Source of the DNA: Oceanicaulis sp. HTCC2633
GTDB lineage: Bacteria > Pseudomonadota > Alphaproteobacteria > Caulobacterales > Maricaulaceae
Length of the DNA stretch: 64,000 nt
Assembly (NCBI RefSeq): GCF_000152745.1
Contig: NZ_CH672428.1
Coordinates: forward strand, 616,916-680,915
Direction: 5' to 3'
In this document: positions 1 through 8,009 of the stretch, in pieces
Position numbering within the stretch: position 1 is the stretch's first letter
How the letters are laid out: each line of letters starts with the position of its first letter
Program-made: the position numbers and the translations under genes
Notes under the pieces: generated by a model
Databases searched by the model: none
What the model was told of the DNA's origin: nothing
Seen by the model: the letters and a program-made list of their open reading frames with translations, nothing else

Positions 1-978
1 GGTTTCCTCCCGTTGCGTGCGGGCCTCAAGCGTCAGGGCCTGCCCCAGACGCCGCCAATGCGGCGCCGTCAGCTCGACCTGAAGACCGCTTTGCACCGTC
101 GCCAGGTTCAGATTGACATCAAGGGTCTCGTCGCCACCGAAGAGATTGCGGCGCTTGTAGGCCCCGCTTACGCCGCCCCCCTCACTCGTGGACAGGCTGA
201 AACCGGCTTCCGCAACATGTCGGGGCGAAGGCGAGGTCGAGACCAGGACCGCTCTTTGTTGAGGGCCATCAAGACCGGTCGGCTCTTCCAGGGTCACGGC
301 GGCGCTGGACATGCTTTCCAGCGATTCAAGCCGGCTTTCAAACACGCGCATCTGGGCAGCGCTCGCCGCCTCGCCTGTTTCGAATGGCGACAGTCGCTCG
401 ATAAAGCTCTGACGCCAGCGGGCAGACTGCAGGTTGATGTCCCCGAAACGGCTTTCGACGCCCGGGTCATAGACAAAGACGGCCCGTGCGCTCGCATCCG
501 CATGGTCGACGGTGACAGTCCGATCCTCCAGTCGGGCGTCCGGCCAGCCGGAATTGCGCAGGGCTCTCAAACCCTCGGTCTCAGCCGCGAGCACATCTTC
601 AGCGCGCACAGCGGCGCCGGACCAAAGGGGCAGCGCGTCCCGAGCAATGGTCGCCGCCTCCCGGCTCCCTCCAGCCTCGACCTCCAGCGCCGTGAAATGA
701 AACTGTTGGCCCGGCGTCACTTGAAAGATCGGAGCATCCTCGCTCTGGTCCGTGATGACGCGAGCCGTGTAATACCCTTCGGCACGCAAATAGCGCACGA
801 TAAGATCCGCTCCGGCGCGCGTATTGACCGCGCCCGATTTGGACCGTTCCTCGATCAGCGATTGCAGGGCGTTTTCAAGAGCCGCGTCGTCAGAGTCATT
901 GAGATTGACGGTTTGCGCCTGGGCCGAGGCGGTCATGGCGGCTAATGCCGTAAATGCGATCGCCCTTAGCAGCATCAT
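1..978 (-). CDS. TamA/BamA-family outer membrane assembly protein, N-terminal part (cut by left edge)
   Basis: The reverse strand is open from about 978 to the window edge. It begins with a signal peptide (LLRAIAFTALAAMTASAQAQ). POTRA-like sequence follows (ADLIVRYLRAEGYYTARVI, then a RALRNSGWPDARL stretch). The visible end has alternating beta-strand sequence such as VSGAYKRRNLFGGDETL, typical of the start of an Omp85/D15 barrel. This order fits TamA, the outer-membrane partner in autotransporter and envelope protein assembly; a BamA paralogue is the alternative. The barrel C-terminus lies outside the window. The start could be the ATG pair at 978/975 or an in-frame ATG at 999, and none has a strong ribosome site. 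No EcfG promoter precedes it. Confidence 0.7.
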   Translation of the reverse strand, partial: MMLLRAIAFTALAAMTASAQAQTVNLNDSDDAALENALQSLIEERSKSGAVNTRAGADLIVRYLRAEGYYTARVITDQSEDAPIFQVTPGQQFHFTALEVEAGGSREAATIARDALPLWSGAAVRAEDVLAAETEGLRALRNSGWPDARLEDRTVTVDHADASARAVFVYDPGVESRFGDINLQSARWRQSFIERLSPFETGEAASAAQMRVFESRLESLESMSSAAVTLEEPTGLDGPQQRAVLVSTSPSPRHVAEAGFSLSTSEGGGVSGAYKRRNLFGGDETLDVNLNLATVQSGLQVELTAPHWRRLGQALTLEARTQREET

Positions 979-1086
979 CTGAAACTCAGTTCGTCCCATG
1001 CATGAAGAAAAGCAGCGGGGCCTTCGCCTCGCCGCTCTGGTATCGTATTCGCCTCAAACATGGCCAAAAAACAACAGGCCAGTTTG

Positions 1087-1257
1087 TCAGTCGTTGTGCA
1101 ATTCCCCGGTCTCGAAGCGGATTTCTCCGTCCCCGAACTGAATTTCGACCGTATCAGACTGCGCTTCCTGCCACACCAGAACTCCCAGAGTGACGATCAG
1201 GACAAGAACAATGGCGGCTCCGACGAGGACGACAGGGCTTGGTTTTTGGTTTTTCAT
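1087..1257 (-). CDS. Small single-pass membrane protein, stress-induced
   Basis: This is a 56-residue protein. It has a short basic N-terminus (MKNQKPSP), one long hydrophobic helix at about residues 9-28, and an acidic tail rich in Asp and Glu (EIQFGDGEIRFETGELHND) predicted to lie in the periplasm. The start at 1257 is chosen because the mRNA reads AAGGAGCAGGAG just before the ATG; a longer in-frame reading to 1380 would run through the promoter. A perfect EcfG promoter sits 32 bases upstream, back to back with the one for the ATP-grasp gene. I recognise no family, and its function is unknown. Confidence 0.6.
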   Translation of the reverse strand: MKNQKPSPVVLVGAAIVLVLIVTLGVLVWQEAQSDTVEIQFGDGEIRFETGELHND

Positions 1258-1288
1258 CTCCTGCTCCTTGCTGTTTCGTTGTGACCCA

Positions 1289-1314
1289 AACGCATACTTC
1301 AGCAAAAGGGTTCC
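1289..1314 (-). promoter_or_regulatory. EcfG promoter for the small membrane protein
   Basis: On the minus strand the sequence reads GGAAC, 17 bases, CGTT, an exact match to the alphaproteobacterial EcfG consensus. It points at the gene starting at 1257. Confidence 0.85.
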
Positions 1315-1324
1315 GTAAAAAAGC

Positions 1325-1349
1325 GGAACCCTCTGATCACTCCGGCGTT
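1325..1349 (+). promoter_or_regulatory. EcfG promoter for the ATP-grasp/amidotransferase operon
   Basis: The sequence is GGAAC, 16 bases, CGTT, an exact match. The final T is only 8 bases before the ATG at 1358. With the usual start point 6-9 bases after CGTT, the mRNA would begin at or next to the start codon. Confidence 0.88.
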
Positions 1350-1357
1350 TTACGCGT

Positions 1358-2653
1358 ATGAAGATAATCGCATTGATCACCTATGGTCGCAGCCTGATGG
1401 CGCTGACCATGGCGGAATCGGTCCAACCGCTCGTCGACCGGGTTATTGGGCTGGACACCATCGGGCTGACCGCCCTGTCCTTCTCAAAGTACTGCGATGA
1501 AACGCGCACCGTGCGCGAACCGTCGGAGGGACGCGGCTATACAGAAGACATCGCCTCAATCTGCAGGGAGTTCGCGGATGACCGGGTCCTAATCATGCCC
1601 GGGTTCGAGGACATGGAGACGCTGGCGGAGCACCGCAGCCTTCTGCCTGCCAACGCTGTTCTGGCCGCTCCCGATCAGAATTCGATAGAGCAAGTCACCC
1701 CGAAGCATCATTTCGCCAAGCTGGTGAAAGAGCATGACATCAACGCCCCTGAAACCGAGTTTTTTGAAACCGAGGATGAGGCGCAGTCCGGTCCGAGCAT
1801 GGACTTTCCGCTCCTGATGAAGCCCAGCCGCGGCGCTGGCGGCCGGGGAATTTCAAAGGTCGAGAACCGCAAGGCCTATGAGGCCTACCTCACCGATCAT
1901 GCCCAGAGCTATCCGCTGTTGGCCCAGTCCCTTGCTGAGGGAGACGACTATTGCGTCAGCGCGCTCGCCCATGACGGCGAGGTGATTGTCATGTCCGCCT
2001 ATACCAATCTGGAAAACCAGCCGCGCGAGGCGGGAGCAGGCGTTGTGCGGGAAACAGTGAGCGCCAAGCCCTTCGAGGATGATATCCGCAAGATCGCCCG
2101 GGCGACGGGCTGGACCGGCGTCTTCGAAACAGACTTCATGTGGAGTGGAGACGATGCGGACTCTCCCGCCGTCATTGAGGTGAACGCCCGCTTCTGGGCC
2201 GGTCTGCGTCATTCGACTCTCAGCGGCGTCGACTATGCGCGACACCTGGCTGAACTTACGCTTTACGATGAGCTCAAATCCACGCCAGGCACGCCCGAGA
2301 TCGGCTATCGCTCGCAAGTCCCCCTGGCCTGGATCCCTTCAGCGTTAGACGGCGCCTTCAGTGAGAGCGACTATGCCAGACAGTTGTCAGAAAGCTGGGA
2401 GAAAGTGAAAAACGCCAAGGGATTCAGTCTGAAGAACTTTGGAAAACTCATCGCCTCCCTTTCCGACGCGAAGGCCGCCAAGGAAGCGCTCGAGGATGTG
2501 ACCCATCGTGTCATGGACCGATCGTCCCTGGATGTCGACCTGCTCGCGAAGGATGATCCGGCTGCGGCGCTTGGAGCCCTCTTCATCGTCTCCCACCTCG
2601 CTAAGTTTGGAGAACTGCCGCCCGAAGTCAGCTTTGATTCCGTAGGGTCATGA
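1358..2653 (+). CDS. ATP-grasp carboxylate ligase of unknown substrate
   Basis: This 431-residue cytoplasmic enzyme has the ATP-grasp layout. A Rossmann-like start (IIALITYGRSLMALTMAES) is followed by the nucleotide-binding loop MKPSRGAGGRGISKV with Lys155. The metal-binding signature EVNARFW supplies Glu274, Asn276 and Arg278. The family joins a carboxylate to an amine or thiol through an acylphosphate; the substrate cannot be read from sequence. The C-terminal 110 residues are helical and unassigned. The family-like N-terminus starts at residue 2, so the ATG at 1358 is very likely correct even though no ribosome site precedes it. The stop overlaps the start of the next gene by 4 bases, so the pair is translationally coupled. 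Expression should be EcfG-dependent. Confidence 0.85.
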   Translation: MKIIALITYGRSLMALTMAESVQPLVDRVIGLDTIGLTALSFSKYCDETRTVREPSEGRGYTEDIASICREFADDRVLIMPGFEDMETLAEHRSLLPANAVLAAPDQNSIEQVTPKHHFAKLVKEHDINAPETEFFETEDEAQSGPSMDFPLLMKPSRGAGGRGISKVENRKAYEAYLTDHAQSYPLLAQSLAEGDDYCVSALAHDGEVIVMSAYTNLENQPREAGAGVVRETVSAKPFEDDIRKIARATGWTGVFETDFMWSGDDADSPAVIEVNARFWAGLRHSTLSGVDYARHLAELTLYDELKSTPGTPEIGYRSQVPLAWIPSALDGAFSESDYARQLSESWEKVKNAKGFSLKNFGKLIASLSDAKAAKEALEDVTHRVMDRSSLDVDLLAKDDPAAALGALFIVSHLAKFGELPPEVSFDSVGS

Positions 2654-3324
2654 CCCGCCCTGTCATTGCATATGTCACGGCGCCCAAGGGCGATCTCATC
2701 CTCTCCTTGCTTGTAGGGGCAGTCATCAGACTGTCAGGCGGGAAACCCTTGCGCCTGCGCGAGGAACCCCGCAGTGGAGAACGTCTGTTTGACGGTCTGA
2801 TCCTGATGGGAGGGCTGGATATCCACCCCAGCCGCTATGACGCAAGCATAGAAATCGAAAGCCGTTTCGATCCGGAGCGGGACGGATTGGAGATAGGCTG
2901 GCTGCAACATGCCCGGGACCAGGACCTCCCGGTTTTGGGCATTTGCCGCGGTCTGCAGATGCTGAACATCTTCTATGGCGGGGACCTGCATCAGAAGCTC
3001 GACCCCGAGCTGACCCGAGACTGGCCGAACGGACCCTTGGGCTACACGTTATTCCGGAAGCCGATACAGCTCACAGGCCAGAGCTTCCTGTCAGACGTCT
3101 TCGCCCCGTACGAAACGGTCAGCGTCAACAGCCTGCACCGCCGGGCCGTCAGAACGATCGCCCCCGGATTTCATGCTACCGCCTGCGGCGAACGGGGCGG
3201 GGTCCAGGCGATCGAAGCGGACAACGCGCCGCTGCGGCTGGGCGTCCAGTTCCATCCCGAACTCCTGGTCTACAGAGCGGACATGCGTCGCTTGTTTCGA
3301 GCCTTCATCAAGGCCTGCGCATAA
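2650..3324 (+). CDS. Class I amidotransferase-like gamma-glutamyl hydrolase (peptidase C26)
   Basis: This 224-residue protein carries the C26 signature GGLDIHP at about 55-60, the nucleophile motif GICRG with Cys99, and HPE with His202 and Glu204, so the catalytic triad is intact. The family includes PuuD, which cleaves gamma-glutamyl amides. It overlaps the ATP-grasp gene by ATGA and ends in a strong terminator, so the two form a closed two-gene operon. One reading is that the ligase makes, and this enzyme breaks, the same amide. The other is that this domain supplies ammonia to the ligase, although C26 enzymes are usually hydrolases rather than ammonia donors. Confidence 0.85.
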   Translation: MTRPVIAYVTAPKGDLILSLLVGAVIRLSGGKPLRLREEPRSGERLFDGLILMGGLDIHPSRYDASIEIESRFDPERDGLEIGWLQHARDQDLPVLGICRGLQMLNIFYGGDLHQKLDPELTRDWPNGPLGYTLFRKPIQLTGQSFLSDVFAPYETVSVNSLHRRAVRTIAPGFHATACGERGGVQAIEADNAPLRLGVQFHPELLVYRADMRRLFRAFIKACA

Positions 3325-3326
3325 AA

Positions 3327-3357
3327 AACGGCCCCGTCTGAGGACGGGGCCGTTTTG
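3327..3357 (+). terminator. Bidirectional intrinsic terminator
   Basis: A perfect 12-bp stem (3327-3338 with 3343-3354) closes a 4-base loop. It is flanked by A and T runs and lies between convergent genes, so it can end transcription from both sides. Confidence 0.9.
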
Positions 3358-3376
3358 CATAAAGGCGCGGAAGACC

Positions 3377-3514
3377 CTAGTTGCGGTTTTCCTCGGCGGT
3401 GTCCTCAATCGCGTCACCAGCTTCTTCAATGTCGCGACCGGCGCCCGCAATCGTGTTGCAGCCGGTGAGGATCAGCGTGGACACGGCCAGAGCGCAAAGC
3501 ATAGCGTACTTCAT
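3377..3514 (-). CDS. Entericidin-like small lipoprotein
   Basis: This is a 45-residue lipoprotein precursor. It has a signal sequence, the lipobox LTGC with Cys19, and a mature part NTIAGAGRDIEEAGDAIEDT, which is the hallmark of the entericidin A/B family. The mRNA has AAGGAGG 7 bases before the ATG. An exact EcfG promoter lies 30 bases upstream, inside the gap after the sensor kinase gene. In enterobacteria these peptides are membrane-anchored and linked to stationary phase; a role in envelope stress here is inference. Confidence 0.88.
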   Translation of the reverse strand: MKYAMLCALAVSTLILTGCNTIAGAGRDIEEAGDAIEDTAEENRN

Positions 3515-3543
3515 TATAGCCTCCTTTTTTATGGCCTATTTGA

Positions 3544-3568
3544 AACGAACCAGACCATCAGAGGTTCC
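3544..3568 (-). promoter_or_regulatory. EcfG promoter for the entericidin-like gene
   Basis: On the minus strand GGAAC is followed after exactly 16 bases by CGTT. It sits between the kinase stop codon and the small lipoprotein gene. Confidence 0.88.
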
Positions 3569-3574
3569 CTGTAC

Positions 3575-5275
3575 TCAGCTCTTTTCTTCGCCAACCCGCA
3601 GCACAAAATCCATACCGCCTTCAGCATTGGCCTCAGACCAGGTTTCACCGTCCACCTGCATGGCGAACGCCTCCATCAGGGACGACCCTGTGCCCTGAGA
3701 CGCCGTATCAGACATGCCCACGCCATCATCACGGATGCGCAAGGTCAGATCCTGCGCCGAGCTGGCAGTCAAAGACACGATAATGCGCCCGCTATTGCGG
3801 TCCTGGAAGGCATGCTTGTAGGCATTGGTGACCGCTTCAGTGACGAACAGGGCGATCGGAACAGCCGTATCAGGCTCAAAGGCGACGTCCTCACACTCGG
3901 CCTGGACAGAGATTGATCGTGAACCGTCATCACTGACCTGTTGCAAGTTCATGGCGAGCTCTGACAGGAAGCCGGGCATGTGCACCGCGCGCAAATCATC
4001 AGCCTCGTACAGGCTCCTGTGAACGAGCGAGAGCGCATTGATCCGCCGGCGCGCCTCCATGAGCGCGGAGCGCCCCTCCCCATCGGCCATTCGGCCCGCC
4101 TGCAGGTTGAGCAGGCTCACAATGATCTGCAGGTTGTTCTTCACCCGGTGGTGGATTTCCCGAAGCAGGGCGCCGCGTTGCTCCACCGAGGCCTCCAGCT
4201 CGCTGTGTTGCTCTTCAAGCGAGGTGGCCATTTCCGACATCGTATTCGCGAGTTCGCGTATTTCACGGGGCGCGTTCTGGGCGCGGATGGGCACAACGTC
4301 CAGACGCCCGCTGCCATACACGGCCGCGATCCGACGAAGATACCCCAGCCAGCGCAGCACGTAGTGATCCACGGCGAGCCAGACACTGGCGAGAGCCAGA
4401 GCGTACATGAGCAAAGGGATCAGGAAGGTCGCGGCGACCGACACCAGACCCCACTGTGTCACAGGCGCAGGAGATATCAGGAGAAGCGCCAGCTCATCCT
4501 CGACCAGGGGCGTCAACACCGCCGGGCGCTCACCCCCGTCCATCGACAGGCGCAGGGGTTCGGGACGGGACAATCCCTCAACCCGCCCGAGCAGGTCATC
4601 CTGCAGCTCTATCGCCACAGGCTTGAGGACACGCGCCGTATCGACTTCACGGGCTTCGGAGGGCGTCACGAGCACCACCTGACTCCCCTCGGCCACAGCA
4701 TTGTCGATCAGGTTGCGAGACGCCTGCAGCACATCAATCGCTGCGGCCGCTGCGCCTCTGAATTCGCCCTCCTGCCCCAGTCGGGAGGCGACAATCAGAA
4801 TCGGTCGTCGTGTGACGCGTCCCAGCGTCACGCCGGAAACAGAGCGTTCCGCCCCATTCTGCAAACTCTGATGCCAGTCCTCAGTACTCAGATCGAGCTG
4901 CCGGGCGTCCTCCAGGGCGGAACAGATGATCTCGCCATTGGCATTGGTCAGAGCGATATTTGTGAGAACCGTATCGCCGCCTGCAATCTGGGCCATGGCC
5001 CGACTGCAGCCGCCCGGCGCACTCATGAAAGCGAACCCGCGAGTCGATACGGCATCAATGATGCCTTGGGCCCGAGATATGGATTCATTGAGTTCTGACG
5101 CAGCAAGCGCGCCCAGAATGATCATGCGATCCCTCTGAACGCGCTGCTCTTCCCGCGCCTCGCTCCAGGTTTGCGCCATGGCGATCAGCAATAGGGGAAA
5201 AAGCGCCACAGCCAGCACCAGAGCGAGCACGAACCGCAATCGCCCGGTCATTTCCCCGCCCGGTTTGAACGGCAT
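3575..5275 (-). CDS. HisKA_2-type sensor histidine kinase, PhyK-like
   Basis: This 566-residue inner-membrane kinase has a first membrane helix at about 13-34, a periplasmic sensor of about 240 residues, and a second helix at about 276-304. A HAMP-like linker and a coiled coil follow. The phosphoacceptor motif is LLREIHHRVKNN (His375/His376), and the ATPase domain shows TEAVTNAYKHAF and DDGVGM. The HHRVKNN motif defines the HisKA_2 family, which in other alphaproteobacteria phosphorylates PhyR. It starts 3 bases after ecfG, so nepR, ecfG and the kinase form one autoregulated operon. An internal ATG at 5251 has a GGGG stretch close upstream and could be the real start. Confidence 0.88.
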   Translation of the reverse strand: MPFKPGGEMTGRLRFVLALVLAVALFPLLLIAMAQTWSEAREEQRVQRDRMIILGALAASELNESISRAQGIIDAVSTRGFAFMSAPGGCSRAMAQIAGGDTVLTNIALTNANGEIICSALEDARQLDLSTEDWHQSLQNGAERSVSGVTLGRVTRRPILIVASRLGQEGEFRGAAAAAIDVLQASRNLIDNAVAEGSQVVLVTPSEAREVDTARVLKPVAIELQDDLLGRVEGLSRPEPLRLSMDGGERPAVLTPLVEDELALLLISPAPVTQWGLVSVAATFLIPLLMYALALASVWLAVDHYVLRWLGYLRRIAAVYGSGRLDVVPIRAQNAPREIRELANTMSEMATSLEEQHSELEASVEQRGALLREIHHRVKNNLQIIVSLLNLQAGRMADGEGRSALMEARRRINALSLVHRSLYEADDLRAVHMPGFLSELAMNLQQVSDDGSRSISVQAECEDVAFEPDTAVPIALFVTEAVTNAYKHAFQDRNSGRIIVSLTASSAQDLTLRIRDDGVGMSDTASQGTGSSLMEAFAMQVDGETWSEANAEGGMDFVLRVGEEKS

Positions 5276-5277
5276 GC

Positions 5278-5904
5278 CTACCGAGCCTGTTCAGCGAGGT
5301 CGCTGACCTGATCAAGAAGCGTGTCGACGGCTTCTGAGGCGGCGATGCCATCTGAATTGGCCTTGGCGGCCGGTCCGGCCTTCATGATCCCTTCCAGAGC
5401 GAGACGCGCCCGGGACACACGGCTTTTGACGGTCCCTATCGCGCAATCGCAAATTTCAGCGGCTTCCTCATAGGAATACCCGCCCGCACCGACCAGGATC
5501 AGGGCTTCGCGCTGGTCATCAGGAAGCTCGGCAAGGCCACGACGCAATTCGTCCAGCGCCACGATCTGTTCCTGATTGTCCACTGCAGGCAGCGTGCGCT
5601 CCGCCAGTTCCTGATCCCACTCGGCCTGCCGCCAGGACCGGCGCTTGTCGGAGTAGAACTGATTGCGGACAATGGTCAGGACCCAGGCGCGAAAATTCGT
5701 GCCCGCCTTGAACTTGTCCCGTGCAGACCAGGCTTTCATCATGGCGTCCTGCGCCAGGTCGTCTGCGCTGGCCGCGTCGCCAGTCAGGCTTCGTGCGAAG
5801 GCGCGCATATGGGGGATCGCATCCGTCAGCTCTTTTCGAAACTGCGGCTGGGTCATCAATTCGGACGGCGACAGGCCGACCTTTTCTGAATCGACCTTAC
5901 TCAC
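5278..5904 (-). CDS. ecfG: EcfG-family extracytoplasmic-function sigma factor
   Basis: This 208-residue sigma factor has region 2 (DAIPHMRAFARSLTGDAASA to NFRAWVLTIVRNQFYSDKRR) and region 4 (ELPDDQREALILVGAGGYSY, then GTVKSRVSRARLAL). It lacks the extra domains of large sigma factors. It directs RNA polymerase to the GGAAC/CGTT promoters found around it. I choose the GTG at 5904, which overlaps the nepR stop by 8 bases and has an AGGCGG ribosome site. An ATG about 17 codons later is the alternative but has no ribosome site. The overlap with nepR couples synthesis of the sigma factor to its anti-sigma factor, as is usual at this locus. Confidence 0.95.
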   Translation of the reverse strand: MSKVDSEKVGLSPSELMTQPQFRKELTDAIPHMRAFARSLTGDAASADDLAQDAMMKAWSARDKFKAGTNFRAWVLTIVRNQFYSDKRRSWRQAEWDQELAERTLPAVDNQEQIVALDELRRGLAELPDDQREALILVGAGGYSYEEAAEICDCAIGTVKSRVSRARLALEGIMKAGPAAKANSDGIAASEAVDTLLDQVSDLAEQAR

Positions 5905-6115
5905 GGGCGCCGCCTTTCTGGTCGCCGCGCTTGGCCTCGCCTTCTTCGAGACGGTCAAGCAAATCGGCAAAATCGTCAGGGACGCCTTCGTCCAGCACGG
6001 AATCAAACATGTGGCGCAATCCTGCGCCAATGTTTTCCTGCTGCTTGCGGGTCCGCTGCACGAGCGAGGGATCCGGGGCGCTCCGGGCGCCATTCTTGTC
6101 CTCTGACATTGCCAT
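5897..6115 (-). CDS. nepR: NepR anti-sigma factor
   Basis: This 72-residue acidic protein has the conserved NepR core GLRHMFDSVLDEGVPDDFAD followed by LLDRLEEGE, the two helices that bind EcfG or PhyR. In the known circuit NepR holds EcfG inactive until phosphorylated PhyR takes it away. The start may be 6115 or the ATG two codons later at 6109. The gene lies directly in front of ecfG and is transcribed from an EcfG promoter, giving positive and negative feedback in one transcript. Confidence 0.93.
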   Translation of the reverse strand: MAMSEDKNGARSAPDPSLVQRTRKQQENIGAGLRHMFDSVLDEGVPDDFADLLDRLEEGEAKRGDQKGGARE

Positions 6116-6173
6116 TCTAAGTCGCCATTCTCATGTCTTCATTTATGGTCGATAGGACCGAATTACATAAAAG

Positions 6174-6198
6174 AACGCAGGTTCCCTGATCGGGTTCC
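6174..6198 (-). promoter_or_regulatory. EcfG promoter for nepR-ecfG-kinase (autoregulation)
   Basis: On the minus strand GGAAC, 16 bases, CGTT, exact match, 59 bases before nepR. It is divergent from the phyR promoter 20 bases away. Confidence 0.92.
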
Positions 6199-6218
6199 CA
6201 AAAAACTGAATCTTTTTT

Positions 6219-6243
6219 GGAACCCTTTCGGAAATCGGTCGTT
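6219..6243 (+). promoter_or_regulatory. EcfG promoter for phyR
   Basis: The sequence is GGAAC, 16 bases, CGTT, exact match. The CGTT ends 34 bases before the phyR ATG. Confidence 0.92.
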
Positions 6244-6277
6244 TTGTACCGACATAGTTTTGTGGGGAGAGCCCAGA

Positions 6278-7051
6278 ATGAGTTTCGTTTCAGCAATTCG
6301 CGCACACATTCCCTATCTGCGCAGATATGCTCGCATCCTGACCGGTTCTCAGCAAAGCGGCGACGCTCATGTGCGCGCTTGCCTAGAAGCCGCCGTTGAA
6401 GGCAATGAAGAGCTAGGCCATGACCTGCCGCCCCAGGTCGCCTTGTTCCAGTTATTCCATGCCTGCTGGAATCCCGAACTGGATACGAGCGATCTCCAGG
6501 ATGAGGCCACCCCGCTCTCGCACGTCACCCCCAAGGCCCGCCAAGTCATGCTGCTGACATCCGTCGAGGGCTTCTCGATTGAGGATGTCGCCAAGATCCT
6601 GCGCATCGATGACGCAGAGGCCCAGTCGCTTCTGGTCTCAGCGCAACAGGAGCTGAACGCTGGTCTCGCCACGCGCGTCATGATCATCGAGGATGAGCCC
6701 GTGATCGCCCTGGATCTGCGGGCCATCGTGGAAAACGCCGGCCACAGCGTGACCGGCGTGGCAAGGACCCGGGATCAGGCCGTCGCGCTGGCGCAGAAAT
6801 CTCCGCCGGGCCTCGTGCTGGCTGACATCCAGCTCGCCGACGACAGCTCGGGCATTGATGCGGTCAAGGATATTCTTGATGAAATGAATGTTCCGGTGAT
6901 TTTCATCACCGCCTACCCTGAACGTCTTCTGACCGGTGAAAAACCCGAGCCGACCTACCTCGTGACCAAGCCTTTCATGCCGGAAACCGTGTCCGCCACG
7001 ATCAGCCAGGCCCTGTTCTTTTTCGAACGCAAGTCGGTTGCAGCTGAGTAG
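6278..7051 (+). CDS. phyR: PhyR, general stress response anti-anti-sigma regulator
   Basis: This 257-residue protein has a sigma-like domain (about 1-125) resembling EcfG and a C-terminal receiver domain (about 133-250). The receiver shows the acidic pair in MIIEDEP, phosphoacceptor Asp183 in LADIQL, Thr211 in FITAY and Lys231 in TKPF. Phosphorylation exposes the sigma-like domain, which then binds NepR and frees EcfG. The ATG at 6278 is chosen for its GGGGAG ribosome site; a longer reading from 6260 adds only six residues and loses it. It is divergent from nepR and ends in a strong terminator. Confidence 0.96.
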   Translation: MSFVSAIRAHIPYLRRYARILTGSQQSGDAHVRACLEAAVEGNEELGHDLPPQVALFQLFHACWNPELDTSDLQDEATPLSHVTPKARQVMLLTSVEGFSIEDVAKILRIDDAEAQSLLVSAQQELNAGLATRVMIIEDEPVIALDLRAIVENAGHSVTGVARTRDQAVALAQKSPPGLVLADIQLADDSSGIDAVKDILDEMNVPVIFITAYPERLLTGEKPEPTYLVTKPFMPETVSATISQALFFFERKSVAAE

Positions 7052-7072
7052 ACCCCCGCTTTCCCCATTTGA

Positions 7073-7113
7073 AAAAGGGCGCTGCGAATTTATTCGCAGC
7101 GCCCTTTTCTTTG
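7073..7113 (+). terminator. Intrinsic terminator after phyR
   Basis: A perfect 16-bp stem (7073-7088 with 7093-7108) encloses loop TTTA and is followed by a T-rich tail. Confidence 0.93.
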
Positions 7114-7184
7114 TCATGCCGCAAACGCAAAATCCAGACACATTAAAGACATGATGAATTCACGAGATTGCCTGAAGAGAATCC

Positions 7185-7209
7185 GGAACACATAAGCATG
7201 CTCAACGTT
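7185..7209 (+). promoter_or_regulatory. EcfG promoter for the first PRC-barrel gene
   Basis: GGAAC, 16 bases, CGTT, exact match, ending 46 bases before the ATG at 7256. Confidence 0.9.
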
Positions 7210-7255
7210 TCCTTATTGCGTTCGACTTGATCGCTAGCAATGAAGGAGAGACATT

Positions 7256-7996
7256 ATGTTGAACAAGCTGATGCTGACCACCTCGATCGCTCTGATTTCC
7301 ACCACCGCTCTGGCGACGGCGCAAGCCCAGGACGCCGGGATGCAGGCCGAGATGGAGACGAGCGCAGAAGCGACGATGTCCAGCGACATGGTCAAGGCGT
7401 CCGACATTGTCGGCGCAGACCTTGAATATGCGGACGGTGCTTCGGCCATCACGGACATTCGCATGAATGACGCCGGCGACCCGGAAGCGCTCGTGATCTC
7501 ACGTGGTGGTTTCCTGGGACTGTTTGACGAGGAAGTCGCCGTCTCCACCGTCGCCGCCAGCATCGCTCATGACGCAGAGGGCGAGCTGGTCGTCACCGCA
7601 TCTCTGACCGATGCGCAGCTTGAAGACGCCGAAGCCATCCAGGACAGCCCGTTTGTGGTCTCGATCGAAGATCAACGCGAGGATGGCGACCTGTTTTACA
7701 GCGATCTCACCGGCGCTGCGATCCTCAACGACGCCGGCGAAACCATCGCTCACCTTGAGGACGTGAAGTTCACGCTGAGCGGTGAAACCGAATACGCGAT
7801 CATCCGCGACGGCGGCTTTCTGGGCCTGGGCGGCGAAGTCGGCCTTGTCGACTTTAACGAGCTGGAACTGGCCTATTCCGCCGAAACCGGTTGGACCGTG
7901 ACGTCTGACATCACCGGCGATGACGTGCGTGTGATGGAAGAGACGCCCATCAATACCGGCGCCTATCTGGATGGCCGTCAATTCCCAAGGGGCTGA
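7256..7996 (+). CDS. Exported PRC-barrel domain protein, stress-induced
   Basis: This 246-residue protein has a clear signal peptide ending ATAQAQ near residue 25. It then has two PRC-barrel-like units, about 48-95 (ASDIVGADLEYADGASAITD) and 145-205. Each contains a GGFLGL turn (ISRGGFLGLFDEEVAV and IRDGGFLGLGGEVGLV), so the protein looks like an internal duplication. The mature part is very acidic. PRC barrels are small beta domains found in photosynthetic reaction centre H subunits and RimM; exported versions are common in alphaproteobacteria but poorly understood. A strong ribosome site (AAGGAGAG) supports the start, and an EcfG promoter and a terminator make it a single-gene unit. Confidence 0.82.
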   Translation: MLNKLMLTTSIALISTTALATAQAQDAGMQAEMETSAEATMSSDMVKASDIVGADLEYADGASAITDIRMNDAGDPEALVISRGGFLGLFDEEVAVSTVAASIAHDAEGELVVTASLTDAQLEDAEAIQDSPFVVSIEDQREDGDLFYSDLTGAAILNDAGETIAHLEDVKFTLSGETEYAIIRDGGFLGLGGEVGLVDFNELELAYSAETGWTVTSDITGDDVRVMEETPINTGAYLDGRQFPRG

Positions 7997-8009
7997 CCAA
8001 CCCCAAACT

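Noticed and set aside
13-945. Long plus-strand open frame of 310 codons
   Set aside because: It is the shadow of the minus-strand TamA/BamA-like gene; its translation is Arg-rich and without domain character.
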